Below are positions 13,900 through 24,773 of a stretch of DNA of 51,953 nucleotides, piece after piece. The notes under the pieces were generated by a model. That model had not been told where the DNA came from, did not search any database, and saw nothing but the letters and a program-made list of their open reading frames with translations. The translations under genes were made by a program, and so were the position numbers. Within the stretch, counting starts at the first letter, position 1; the number at the start of each line of letters is the position of its first letter. Source of the stretch: Perkinsus olseni (taxonomy: Eukaryota; Perkinsozoa; Perkinsida); the NCBI GenBank assembly GCA_013115125.1, contig JABANN010000218.1, forward strand, positions 1-51,953. Reading direction: 5' to 3'.

Positions 13900-15487
13900 G
13901 AATTTGCCATGGATCGACCTTAGATATTTCTCGTAACGGTCATGATGATGACAGTTCCCAAGAGGCCCAAGCCCGCCACGAAGAGACGCCGATTCGCAGG
14001 TCACCGCGTCGACACGAGACGGCGTCTCGAAACGGGGAAGATTTTGTCTCAGTCGAAGTCGACCTAAGATTCGCTTTGGTGTATCTTTTCAAGGCCCTGG
14101 CTCAACTCAACTCCACAGTAATTGGCCAACAGATCGATAATCGAGAGGATCGACACGTGAGGCAAAGCCCCGACGAATAATTGCCAAGAAGTTGCTGGGG
14201 CGAAATTAATCAACAGCTGAACCCGATGGGAATGGACCCCACCCGGACTCAGCTGAGCTCTCAGGAATCTTCCACAACCACCACAACCTGAGGGGAAGAG
14301 TCTCGACTCTGGAAAAAGATTAATGGGGCATTCGGTCAGCCTGCGCGGTCACCGCGGTTAACGTGAGCCAAGGAACGACGAGTGCGCAAGATTAGTATCT
14401 TCGCCCGACGTATCCGACGGTTTCAACGTATCCGTAACAGCCTCGCAGAGGCTGAATTTCTATCACTGCTACTGTACTGTTACAACGTTGGTTCGTACCG
14501 TTGCTACGTATTGTGGTTGTGGATCGTACGTACTAGCTCTGGTCTGCTGTGTCTCTGCTACGACTAGTGCACGTGAGTAGCTATAGATAGCTATAGAAGT
14601 ATTGGTATTAACGACTGTGATGTTGGGTTCATAGATGGACGTGAACTCTCTCTCTATTGAGGATTCAGGCGTTGCCAGCAGCGGTCACTTCCCCACCTTC
14701 GCTCCTCCTCTACGCGGGGTCGACGTCTATTCTGCGTTTTTCCTGCAAGGCTCACCCCGCGACCGCGCAAGCCAATTCTTTCCTGACGAAAATACTATCG
14801 ATTCGAAGAGACCCGGTAACGCAATCAGCAGAGCGACAAGTAATAGAATGATACGGTCCCGCTGCAGGAACCGCCAGGAGGACTCTAGCCGTTTCATGGA
14901 CGGCGGTTTCATTCGCAGGAGGGTGCACTCCACGTCTCCACTTTTGAACCAAACGTTTTTGGTGGTGTAAAAATATTCGAATTCGTGACAAACTCCGGGG
15001 GGGGGGTTCGACGAGGTGCCGATTAGAGACAGAGAGAAACAAGCATCTCGTTTACCCCTACACGACGAGGCTAGCTGCACGCATGCACCAATTCTCAGAA
15101 TTGAATTCTGTTTCTGGCCAGCTTCAACCTCGGATGTGGTATGTCAGGTAGTGAGCTGACTCACATGCGTTCAGTGAGGGATCTTACGTACTCGATCAGA
15201 GAAAGTAGGTCCCCGTCACTAAGCCTTCTCGAACAAGAAGCCACGATTCCCCTCCCCCCCCCACTCTTGGGTGCTGGTAATTGGAAACAAACGACCAATT
15301 TGACAGGATTTTGCGATGGAACGCCCGCATATGAGAAAATCCTGCAAAGTCCTGCCCGATCTCAGAGGAATCTTGGAGGAGGGTTAAAGCAGACGTCCCC
15401 TACCATTTATATACATTAGTAGTTGATTTGAGGCGACGCAAGTCCTTCAATCAATTATGTTCGGCCCTCATGCAGTATCTACACCTT
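13900..15487. other. Gene-poor stretch upstream of copy A
   Basis: No confident gene. A minus-strand frame at 14727-15080 has a hydrophobic segment RDRIILLLVALLIALPGLFE and could be an exon of a small membrane protein. A plus-strand frame at 14635-14970 overlaps it. The GTCGACCTAAG motif near 14057 resembles the intron 3' ends of this window. Confidence 0.3.
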
Positions 15488-15495
15488 TTCCTGAG

Positions 15496-15811
15496 CAGGG
15501 TGGCCCAGAGGGGAAGAATGCTATTCTTTCTTACCGGGAATTCCGGAAATTCCCGGGAAGAAAGAATGCTCAATATTCCCTGGAAGAATAGTTGAGATTC
15601 TTCCCGGGTATTTGGGTGCTTCATTCTAATGGTTTGACTTGAGGGAGCATCGAGTACGGGTGGATATGCGCGCGCGAAAAAAATTTGGGGGCTCGTTTCA
15701 ATGGGGAAGAATGCATTCTTTCGCTATATTCCCGGCTATATTCCCGGGAATTCCCGGGAATTCCCGGGAATGGGAAGAGTGATCCATTCTTCCCACTTTT
15801 GGGCCACCCTG
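15496..15811. mobile_element. Non-autonomous hAT-type DNA transposon (MITE)
   Basis: A 316-bp element with terminal inverted repeats: left CAGGGTGGCCCA...GGGAAGAATG and, read from the right end, CAGGGTGGCCCA...GGGAAGAATG (about 25 bp with a small gap). It is flanked by a perfect 8-bp target-site duplication TTCCTGAG (15488-15495 and 15812-15819). An 8-bp duplication and a CAGGG terminus fit the hAT superfamily. The inside is made of repeats of GGGAAGAATG and CCCGGGAATT and has no transposase. The intact duplication suggests a recent insertion. Confidence 0.85.
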
Positions 15812-16290
15812 TTCCTGAGCAAATGGAAAGTTTTTACGTGTGATTTAAACTATTTTAAAACAAAATTCGGTTTCCCATACTCTTTTAAATCAAATGGAAA
15901 AATATTTTATTAGCTCGGGAAAAGGTGTAGATGCTCGCAGGGGCTTGATGTAGTGCCGGGAAGGCACAACTTTCTGTTTTCCCGCCTCTGTTCTAGTATG
16001 AGGCCTACCATTGGATATTCACTGTAGAAAACCGGCAGCAGCTGAAGCAAGGTCTGAGGACTGGCGGCTGGGACGATGACCGAGAGGATAGAGGAAGACA
16101 CAGAAGAAAACGTGCGGAACCTTAAAAGCAGGAAGACGTGATGATTAGTCCATGTATTGCTCGTTATCAAGGAACGTTTCAATCTGAAAAACACTTTGGC
16201 ACCGAACATGCTCTGGACGAAACGGTCATGGAGGAATTGCGGTACTCTCGAAATTGTCTTCAAGGACATCTCAAGGTAAGTTGGCAAAGG

Positions 16291-16361
16291 GGCTTGGATG
16301 GTGTTCGGCGAATACCATCCAAGCCCGAGTTAGTAACAGCGAATACTATTCGCTGTTACTA
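16291..16361. repeat. Two adjacent perfect hairpins
   Basis: Arms GGCTTGGATGGT / ACCATCCAAGCC (16291-16302 and 16314-16325), then a 15-bp arm pair 16331-16345 / 16347-16361 with a single-base loop. No gene or terminator explains them. Confidence 0.85.
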
Positions 16362-16802
16362 AAAACTTGTTAGACACTCTGACTTAGTGTCCAACTCTCA
16401 AGACTCACAGTCCCTGTGTCCTAACAGATGGACGCTGACTAGAGTATGGTGCGTCACAGTCTGTGGATCTGTCCTCAGCGACCACCGCCTTGTGGTTCGA
16501 TTTGGATGGCAGCTGCCCTTGTGTTAAAAGCTGTTGTGAACAGCATGTAACATACGGACCATGCCAGTGCTGCTGTGGGCGATAAACCCACTTCAACCTC
16601 GCAGCTCAAGTTACCTCGGCCGGCCGGCAATATCTATCCATCGGGTAGATGGATAGATGTTACATCTGTCTTGGCTTTCATCGGCGCGCTGTCAAACTTG
16701 GATCGGCACTTGTCAATGTTGCTCGTGGATTGTCATACTTGATTGTGATACTGTCATTCCTGCATGTAATAGTTTTGCCCTTGCCTTGGTGTAAACAAAT
16801 TC

Positions 16803-16900
16803 GACATGTGTCAAAGTTTGACACATGTCATGCAAGTTTGACAGTCAAACTTGCGTGTTCATTCAATGAACACGCAAGTTCATTGAATGACAATAAACTT
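16803..16900. repeat. Run of consecutive perfect hairpins with 1-nt loops
   Basis: 13-bp arms at 16803-16815 / 16817-16829 (loop 1 nt), 11-bp arms at 16832-16842 / 16844-16854 (loop 1 nt), then a further palindrome around GTTCATT-CAATGAAC. Each palindrome starts within or next to the previous one, as if made by repeated foldback synthesis. It lies 3' of copy B. Confidence 0.85.
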
Positions 16901-17136
16901 CATTGACAAACTTGCTTGTCACATTGTCATTCTTGCCTGGTCACTTGCACGGGAAATGGTGAAGTTTCGCAACACAACAACACAGTAAACGCAGAAAGCT
17001 TCCTTCGAGAAGGTAAAATACCAAAGCGACGTCTGAGACTGCCACTCGTAGGGAAGCGCGTCCTGTCGTTTCAAGCGAGCGGACACATGAGGAGGGGATG
17101 ATGATGAAATGATGAATGAGCCTGAAAAGTCTGCTT

Positions 17137-20043
17137 CTACAATCTCTCTGTCGAAGCACCGGGTGAGCCCGATATGATGCCCATGATGGAGGTGTATGTG
17201 CCCACAACTACGAAAGCGGCTATTAAGACCCCGGACACATAGACAGCCCACAACTTGATACCAACTGGACGCATCACATAAGCATAGAACCATAATGGGC
17301 ATATGTATAATGAACCTAAGAGGATGACGGTATGACCGACCAGGAGCTCGAAGGATCGGTCTGGTCCGATCAGCTCCCTGCCTGGGAGTGACTCACATGA
17401 GGTCAACAGAACCGACGCGATCGCTTGGGAGTAGGCGAGCTCTTCCTTGACTAGAATCGCCCCTAGGGCAGCAACAGTCAGTAATAGACATCTGACAGCG
17501 AGCCTCCAACCCTTCAGTCTGCTCAACTTCGACGTGATCTTTGTACAGCTCTGAGAAGCAAAAACGAGGGAGAGAAAAGCAGCGGATATTCAGAATATCA
17601 TATTCTCATACCAGAAGACGTCCAACCACGGTCTCGCAGGCGACCATCAGCGGCACCATGACGATTGGCAGTATAGCGAACATTCTTAGAAGTATGAAGG
17701 CATACATGCAATAGACCAACCATTGGGGTAGAGCAGCCGGATGGAAGCCTGACGAGTGACGGCGTGCTGAACCCTCAGACGGTTAACTACCCTTACCAGC
17801 GAGGCTCGCCGGATAAAAGTCTTCACATACTCCATCACAGATCTGCATCCCAGCCAAACCAATAATGTATACATACACCACCGACAGGGTTAAACAGATG
17901 ATAATAGTCAAAGTTATACGACGATCGGTAGAACCTGAAAACGCCGGGCCATCCTCGAAGGGTCACTGTTAACGACGATTAAGCAGGCACCAACAAATAT
18001 TGAACAAGTGTTCCCCTCGAGAGTGCGCGACGGCCTAACTACCTCTTATTGCGCCGAGATAGGGCGGTAAGGAGGGAACGTCGGCCGAGGTCCACATAGA
18101 CAGACTGAACGCTGTGACCAAATTGATTAATAGAGGCTCACGGGCCGTGAGGTTCTCAATCAGATGTGAATCGGGTAGGATAACGAAGGCAGATCCAACC
18201 TGAGCGAATTGAAAGTTGAATTCGAATTCCGGTTCGAACTCACAACTAAGGAAGTACGCGCTCCTTCCAGTCCCCAATCACGGGTGGTTTTTTGTGAGTA
18301 CATGTATACGAGACTTGCAACTCACCCAAGCTGCCATACTCCCAAGTATGCCGACAACAGCGAGTACACCCATGACGGCTGATATCTCCCTCAGCCACGG
18401 TACCAGGATCATTATCAGCGTTATTGCCGAGAAGATAATAATCCAAACATCAGCTGAGATAGAACAGCTCATCGTTGGATTTCTGTCTCGCCTAACACTA
18501 GTGGTGCTTACCACTTATGGCTGGCGCGATGAGGGCGGCGCACAATCCTATCGCACCGAGGTTTGTGATCAGACCAGAGAAGTATTCGAGCAGTATCAGC
18601 TGACAGAGATGAATGGTGCAAGTTCCAAAGCGATTCCGAGATCGTTTCTGAGGAATCGATTCTTTGAAGTTCCACATAGCCGTTGAAATACGATTTCGTC
18701 GAAATCGGGTATGAACGACTCGAAGTCACTTCGAGGGACGGAGGCGATTCCGAAAGCAATTCTGCAAACGACTCCGACCGGCGTTCAGTAAACAAGAATC
18801 CGAAAAAAAGGATCCTCAAAACTTCGCCAGGAGGAAGAGTGGAATACTCGACAAGAGACTGCGCTATGGTTGGCTTGATAAAACACCGCCTACGTCGAGT
18901 AAGTTATCCAACTGAGGGCGAATTCCATGAAACGCTGGCTTGCAAAATGTCTGCCTCGAGGATCGGCATGCTGCCATAACAACGGCGCGCTTCGTCAACT
19001 AAACTTCCACTGCACGCCCACAGGTTGTGGGCCACAGCCCGGTACTCGATTGACAAGTCTTGAGCTCATTCTGAAACCTCGGCCAAACGAACGAAACAAC
19101 CAGCAGGCATCCAGTGAGGCCTGAAGGCTGATACGTCAGCCCCATTCTCATCTCTTGCACTCCAGCAAGGGCTACTTTCAATTCCGTGGCGCGCTTTGAA
19201 GCGCGCCACAAATGCTCAGAACCGCCCCAACTTGGGGTCCCCAAGCCATTCTGATGTCAGTGGTTCTAGAATCGTGCTCACCAACATTCCGAAGGTTTTC
19301 AGGACGAATCAGAAATCGGCAAATCAGGGATCGGAAATCAGTTTGAAATCTGAATTTCCAAAATGTTCTTTCGAACGACGCGGAAGAATCGTTAAAGAAC
19401 AACCTGTGGCTCGTCTCGAGTCGAGACTCTCGACAGGTTGTCGAGCTCGCGATCGCCGATCAAAAGAGCGGCGAACAAGTCCGCGGCTCCGCCAAACGCT
19501 GTATCGCGTAATGAAATAGGAATACAGTTGGCCCTCCTCGTTTCCTACCAGGGTTATTGCACCTCGGCCAAAATTCCCTGCGCAGAATTCGCCCAGAAAT
19601 GTGTACTCCCTCTCGAAGGACGGCACGCCTCTCTCTTCAGCATACTGCTTTACCTGAAGTGACAACAAAAGCTAAAAGGCTCGTAAAAGAGCCGATGAAG
19701 ACCGTGGACGATCACCTTCTCATTGTTTAATGTGGCTCTGATCATCTGAATGCAAATAAACGCGAAAGACGCAGCCAACGCTTGGATGATGAAAGAAAAC
19801 CAACCGGCGGTAGTGAACATGAATGGTATGGAGAGGGCTTGGGAAATAAGAGAGTTGCAACAAGTGGCGAAGAAAGTCCTGAAAGGCGAGAATGATGTCA
19901 AGTCCGAGAACTCGATGGCGGGTAGCTCACCTGAGGCTGATGCCTCTCTCCATCCGCTCACATACCGCTCCATTACCATTATTCACATCGAGGCCCGATG
20001 ATGAGTCGCTATCAACATACACCTTGACTGAGGGGGCCGCCAT
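17137..20043 (-). CDS. Polytopic membrane protein family, copy B
   Basis: ATG at 20043 gives MAAPSVKVYVDSDSSSG. Exon 1 is 20043-19931 and ends ERMERGISLR; exon 2 is 19878-19716 (ISQALSIPFMFTTAGWFSF ... NNEK). Then AEERGVPSFEREYTFLGEF, an intron of about 900 nt, EYFSGLITNLGAIGLCAAL, ADVWIIIFSAITLIMILVPW, VGSAFVILPDSHLIENLTAR, IICLTLSVVYVYIIGLAG, LVYCMYAFILLRMFAILPIV, ILVKEELAYSQAIASVLL and ICPLWFYAYVMRPVGIKLW, stop 17137. The protein is about 480 residues with about 10 hydrophobic segments. A 30-nt intron at 17767-17796 must be removed because it holds an in-frame TAA. No lesion was noticed in the exons read. The protein belongs to no family I recognise; the membrane location is inferred from hydrophobicity. 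Confidence 0.75.
17767..17796 (-). other. 30-nt intron in copy B
   Basis: GTAAGGGTAG...GGGTTCAG, exactly 30 nt. It separates SLA from ARRHSSGF and contains an in-frame TAA, so it cannot be coding. Copies C and D have a 30-nt homologue without a stop; copy E has a 44-nt version. Confidence 0.75.
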
Positions 20044-20049
20044 TGACGA

Positions 20050-20950
20050 GCTCGCTGACAAACTGTGTGAAATCGGCTCTCTCAGCTCGAACTTCCGCTG
20101 GTTAACGAGGGAGAGCCAAAATGAAGGAAACACTGGTCACCATTCTACGCACTAACATTGGTTCAGTCTCCGGGGTTCGAACGACGAACAGCCGTTGAAC
20201 CGTTCAACTTGAACGGCTACCGTTCAATGGCCGTGTGAGCCGGTCACAGGTATTAATGAGACCGTCGCTGCGAAAAAGTAGTGAGTGCGCCGAAGCGAAG
20301 TCGTAGACATGTTCACGAGAAGCGGGCCGCTGAAGAGCTCACCGTAGAACTGGTGCAACTGCCGTGAGGTCCTTCTGAATGTCCCGAGGAGATTCTCCTT
20401 CTGCCAAAATGCTTGCGCACGCGTGCTGCTTCCAACACGGCCGTCGCGTCACGCCCCCGACACGTGCTCCTTCGTGCTCGCCCAACATCAGCCTTGTTGC
20501 TGGAATTGCAAATTTCAGGACTCCTCCGTCTGGAAATCTGCCTGAGTCGGGCAGATTCCGGCGCACAGGATTCCCAGTGTCAGATGAGGCCCCTCCATGG
20601 AAGAATCCTGGATGAGAGTTCACTTCCCCTTGGGGTTACAGAACGGCGCATGAAAGTTTTCTTTCCGCCCATTCGATGCAGGCTGACTCCGTAGTGGTAC
20701 GGCGTCTTGCAGTCAAAAGTCGCAGTCAACAGACTCCGGTGCCAGTTCTCTGATAGCCCTGATCGGAGCAGACGAATGAATGTGAAGTTGGTATGCGTCA
20801 TAGCTGCCTTCGGTGAATGTCGGCACTGCCGACTCGGCAGTATCGACCATATGCGGGTGTTCGGCAGACTGTTATTGGCGATGGCAGTGTTCACGTCTCC
20901 GAGGAAGACTCAATGTCGAATTACTCGACTCGCCACTCACGATGGATGAG
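20050..20950. other. Gene-poor stretch upstream of copy B
   Basis: No gene recognised. It has foldback-like repeats such as CCGTTCAACTTGAACGG near 20197-20220 and GCACTGCCGACTCGGCAGT near 20822. Confidence 0.4.
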
Positions 20951-21329
20951 AATCTGTAGCTTCTCCGCTGTTCCTCGTAGGCAAAACAAGGCAGATAGCT
21001 ATAATCCTCTTTCGAGAAGTTTCTTTCTCGAGGCCCTCCATCCGGGAGCGCGGTGGGTGCTGCGCACAACACCGGGTGTTGAATACCCTGACAGTGTGAC
21101 CCTGTCAGAAACGTTTCCTTATCGGAGCCCAATACACTTTTCAAGAATATACTGAAACTTCCAGCCTGAAAGCCGTGTTGAAGAATGAGTATTAGTCGTG
21201 CTGTATAGACATTCGCATTGGTGACGCGAAGAGTCACTGTGACTCAGTCACATTGGATCGTTATGTTGCTGAGCCGATTCTGTCTTCACCTTTGTTGTAC
21301 CAGATGATACGTGCTATGCGCGCCGAGTT

Positions 21330-21712
21330 GATCGATTGCATATAGCGTTTTCGATCCTTGATAGAAGTTGCGGGCTCCTTCCAGATTGCCCTGTCGTGTG
21401 CTGTCCAGGGACGGGCGAGCTACGTAACAAGCCGCTCGGTCGGGCTATGACCCCTACGCACCGTTTCCGTTGCGGCCTAGCTGCCTCCCCGGAGTGTGGC
21501 TGCGGTGCCCCGATTGGGGGTTTCCGCCATTATCTGCAGTCGTGTCCGTTCTTGACACCTGCGCGGAAGAGGGTGGCCGGGGGATACCCTCCCATCTGTA
21601 CAAGATCGTGACGGACCTGAAGCGCCGAAAGGCCTTCAACCGTCTTATGAAGGCTATCATGGGGCATCTGGACGTCACTGCTGCTGCACAGCAAGACGTC
21701 CCACCGGATTAG
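21330..21712 (+). pseudogene. Probable LINE 3' coding fragment
   Basis: The frame at 21336-21611 includes SPECGCGAPIGGFRHYLQSC, the Cys/His pattern (C.C...H....C) seen at the C-terminal end of many non-LTR retrotransposon polyproteins. A second frame (21470-21712) then carries HLYKIVTDLKRRKAFNRLM to a stop, so the reading is frameshifted near 21580. No reverse-transcriptase core was found upstream. GC-rich sequence to about 22.9 kb may be its 3' untranslated tail. The family is inferred from one motif. Confidence 0.4.
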
Positions 21713-23880
21713 CAATGGAGCCAGCCACACTGAAGGTGCGGTGGCAGTCCGTAATCCGTGTAGTTAACCATCCGGCGCTGTTCTCTAATGGCGGCGGCAA
21801 CTCGGAGGAAGGAAGACAGCAGCTGAAGAAGACCGCAGCAGCTGGCGACGGAAGAGTTTTTGAAGTACACTATTGTGTAAAATTGGCGTGACAGCCGGTG
21901 ACCTTTGTGCTGAGAGACGTGGCGATCAGCCAATCAGGAGTGAAGACCAATCAGGCTCAGCACAATCGAAGTGAAGTTGTTCTATGTAAGCATGATAGCT
22001 ACTAAGATATCAGGAATCGCTCACTACTATGTTGTGCGTCCATATACGTTAGTTCAAATTCGTATGATTCGAAACAAAATCAATCGAGGTCAACTCGTTG
22101 GGCCAGATTACTCGGCTATGACGCCCAGCGCACGGGGGGACAGTGTCTTTGTGTTAGAGCTACTGGGTGGTTCGGTTGAGCGAGTGGAACGTGTTCGCAT
22201 CGAGTATAGTTTAATTTTTATCTTCTAAAGAGCCTCCCGCCCACCCTGGCGATGTGGTGCGGCTGCCTCCCTATTGTTGAGAGGCGGCCCCGTTACATTG
22301 GCCGAGGACCCGGCGCTCCTTGCGCGGTTCTCTGGCCCATGCCCCAACGCCGGGGAGGAAGGGAGCCGTGTAAACTCGTATGATTCCAAACTCTACCTTT
22401 GCGCTTCGGAAAAGTATCACTGTAAAATGAAGTATTAGACATTACGCAGGAGAGGTTATACGAATGGGATAAACCTTGAACAATACAATAATAACGATCA
22501 TCTCACAGCAAATACATTATCGCTCAATTATGTACCCAAACGACAATGATTAATTTGTGAGAGTGAATCTTAGCCACACTGAAGGGACAGCAATAATTGT
22601 GTATTACACAATACATACACAATGACATTGTGACAATGTGTATGTATGTAATTATCTTCATCACGATAATAGTATTGGTTGTCTCTTCGTTGTCACTCAC
22701 TGTTCTTACTCACTTTCTCTTAGTCCAGTAGCTATAACCTTCCACGGCAGGCCGGGGTGGGCCTGGTTTTACCGGAATGGAGTGTTCCCGGCTTGACCAG
22801 GCCGTTCACTAGAGACAGCAGGAAGCTCGCCACCCTTGCTGTGACATAGAAGTTAGGCTCTTAATACTTCTTAGTTATTCATACATTAAAATTAGTCTCA
22901 ATAGCAACTACTAGCTTCACGCTAGAGCAATACACAAAGGGCGCTAAGATATCGTTGACCTGCACCCGCCGCAGAGACAGATCGAACACAATATGTATTC
23001 GATTAAAATAACGATAAGGAGAGGCGGATCACTACAGAAAAGGGATCGAATTTGGGGCCTGAATACTCTTCGGCGAATAGTCATGTCCCGTTCATGACTT
23101 CGACACTGGTGTTAGTCAATGCGAAACATGCTGGCATTTCGGGAAAGCGTAGGGATGCCTTCAGGCGTTCACGTGGCCCTCCAGTCGTCACGGCACATTG
23201 TGCATTGTGAGATCGTCAAGATCCTCGAGTCACCGGATGACTGTCAGCCGAGTTTCTTAACTCTCACGTCACCGAAACCAGCGATCTCAGACGGGGAAAA
23301 CGGAACTCTCCGGAAGAGACTCCTCCAATGGCTCAGCCAATGACGGGACGCTAGTATGATGAAGCTAGGGAGCACAGTGTGTTCGATGCACAGTTCAATT
23401 GCGTCATGTAGGTAGTACAGCTCTATTCTGCCCGTCGCTAGCGTCTGGTGGGTGACCGCTGACAGCAGTACAGTGTGACCGGGAGAAATTCTCCCGTAGA
23501 ATAACTAGCAGCTGTAGATGCAAATTGCAAAAGTTTTACAGTGAAACCATCTGCACCGACTCGTAATCAGTACGACGTACTGCGCTGGGAGCTCAGTGGT
23601 TTCCTCGTAGTGGGTTCAACCCAGTTAACCGTCTTCATACCGCTACTGTAGCTTAGACAGGGGAGCCCACCTGCGACATGCAATCCAGATTATCTCACCC
23701 AGTCTCGCAACACAACACCACAATAGTGGCAGAGGGCTTCCTTCGAGATGGTGAAATACTAAGGCGACGTCCGAGACTGCCGTTCGTGAGAAACAAGTCC
23801 CGTCGTTTCGAACGACAGAACGATGAGGACTAGGAGGGGGAAGAGATGGCGATAAAATGATAAATGAGTTCAAAAAGTCT
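21713..23880. other. Gene-poor stretch between copy B and copy C
   Basis: No convincing coding exon. It holds small palindromes (ACAATGACATTGTGACAATGTG near 22619; GGGAGAAATTCTCCC near 23480) and GC-rich blocks at 22240-22370 and 22745-22830. Confidence 0.4.
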
Positions 23881-24209
23881 GCTTCTACAACCTCTCAGTG
23901 AAAGCGCCGGGTGGGCCCGATATGATGCCCATGATCGACGTGTATGTGCCCACAACTACGAATGCGGCCACTAAGACCCCGGACACATAGACAGCCCACA
24001 ACTTGATACCAGCTGGACGCATCACATAAGCATAGAACCATAATGGGCATATGTATAATAAACCTGAGGATGACGTTATCGACAAGACCGGCCAGGAACT
24101 CGGAAGATCCTTTCACTTCGATGTGATCACTCACATGACGTTAACAGAACCGAAGCAATTGCTTGAGAGTAGGCGAGCTCTTCCTTGACCAGAATCGCCC
24201 CTAGGGCAG

Positions 24210-24283
24210 CAACAACCAGTAATAGACATCTGACTGTCAGATGTCTATTACTGGTTGTTGGTTACTGGTTGTCAGATTCTGAC
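24210..24283. repeat. Foldback insertion: 24-bp arms, 3-nt loop
   Basis: Arms 24210-24233 and 24237-24260 are perfect reverse complements around CTG. Copy B (near 17475-17500) has only the left arm and then continues AGCGAGCC, so the right arm and the next about 23 nt were added in copy C. Confidence 0.9.
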
Positions 24284-24759
24284 AGCGAGCCTCCAACCCT
24301 TCAGTCTGCTCAACTTCGACGTTCTCCTGGTTGAAGTCTGAGAAACACCGCGGGCTGCTTCAAAAACGGGGGAGACGATACAGATGCTTCCAATGACACA
24401 AATGGACGACAGCAGGGGTTTGATGAACGCGCGGGAGAAGAGCAGCGGTGTGACCATATTCTCCAGGAGAATTTCTCCTACCAGAATACGTCCAACCACC
24501 GTCTCACAGGCAACCATTAGCGGCACCATGGCAATTGGTAATATAGCGAACATTCTCAGAAGCATGAAGGCATACATGCAATAGACCAACCATGGAGGTA
24601 GAGCAGCCGGAGGGAAGCCTGACGAGTGACGGCGTGCTAAACCCTTAGACGGTTTACTTCCCTTACCAGCGAGGCTCGCCGGATAAAAGTCTTTACATAC
24701 TCCATCACAGATTTGCATCCCAGCCAAACCAATAATGTATACATACACCACCGACAGGG

Positions 24760-24773
24760 ACCCTGTCACAGGG
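24760..24773. repeat. 14-nt foldback insertion in copy C
   Basis: Copies B and D read CCGACAGGGTTAAACA; copy C has ACCCTGTCACAGGG added after CCGACAGGG. The insert is the reverse complement of the preceding GACAGGG and then a return copy. Confidence 0.9.

Noticed and set aside
15520-15780. The CCCGGGAATT-rich tract as a separate satellite
   Set aside because: It lies wholly inside the MITE bounded by inverted termini and the 8-bp duplication.
16291-16900. A CRISPR array or transcription terminators
   Set aside because: The palindromes differ from one another, have no regular spacers, and the genome is eukaryotic.
24235-24283. The 49-nt insertion in copy C as a newly born intron
   Set aside because: Every GT-AG pair I tried leaves the frame shifted or a stop in place, so exon disruption is simpler.
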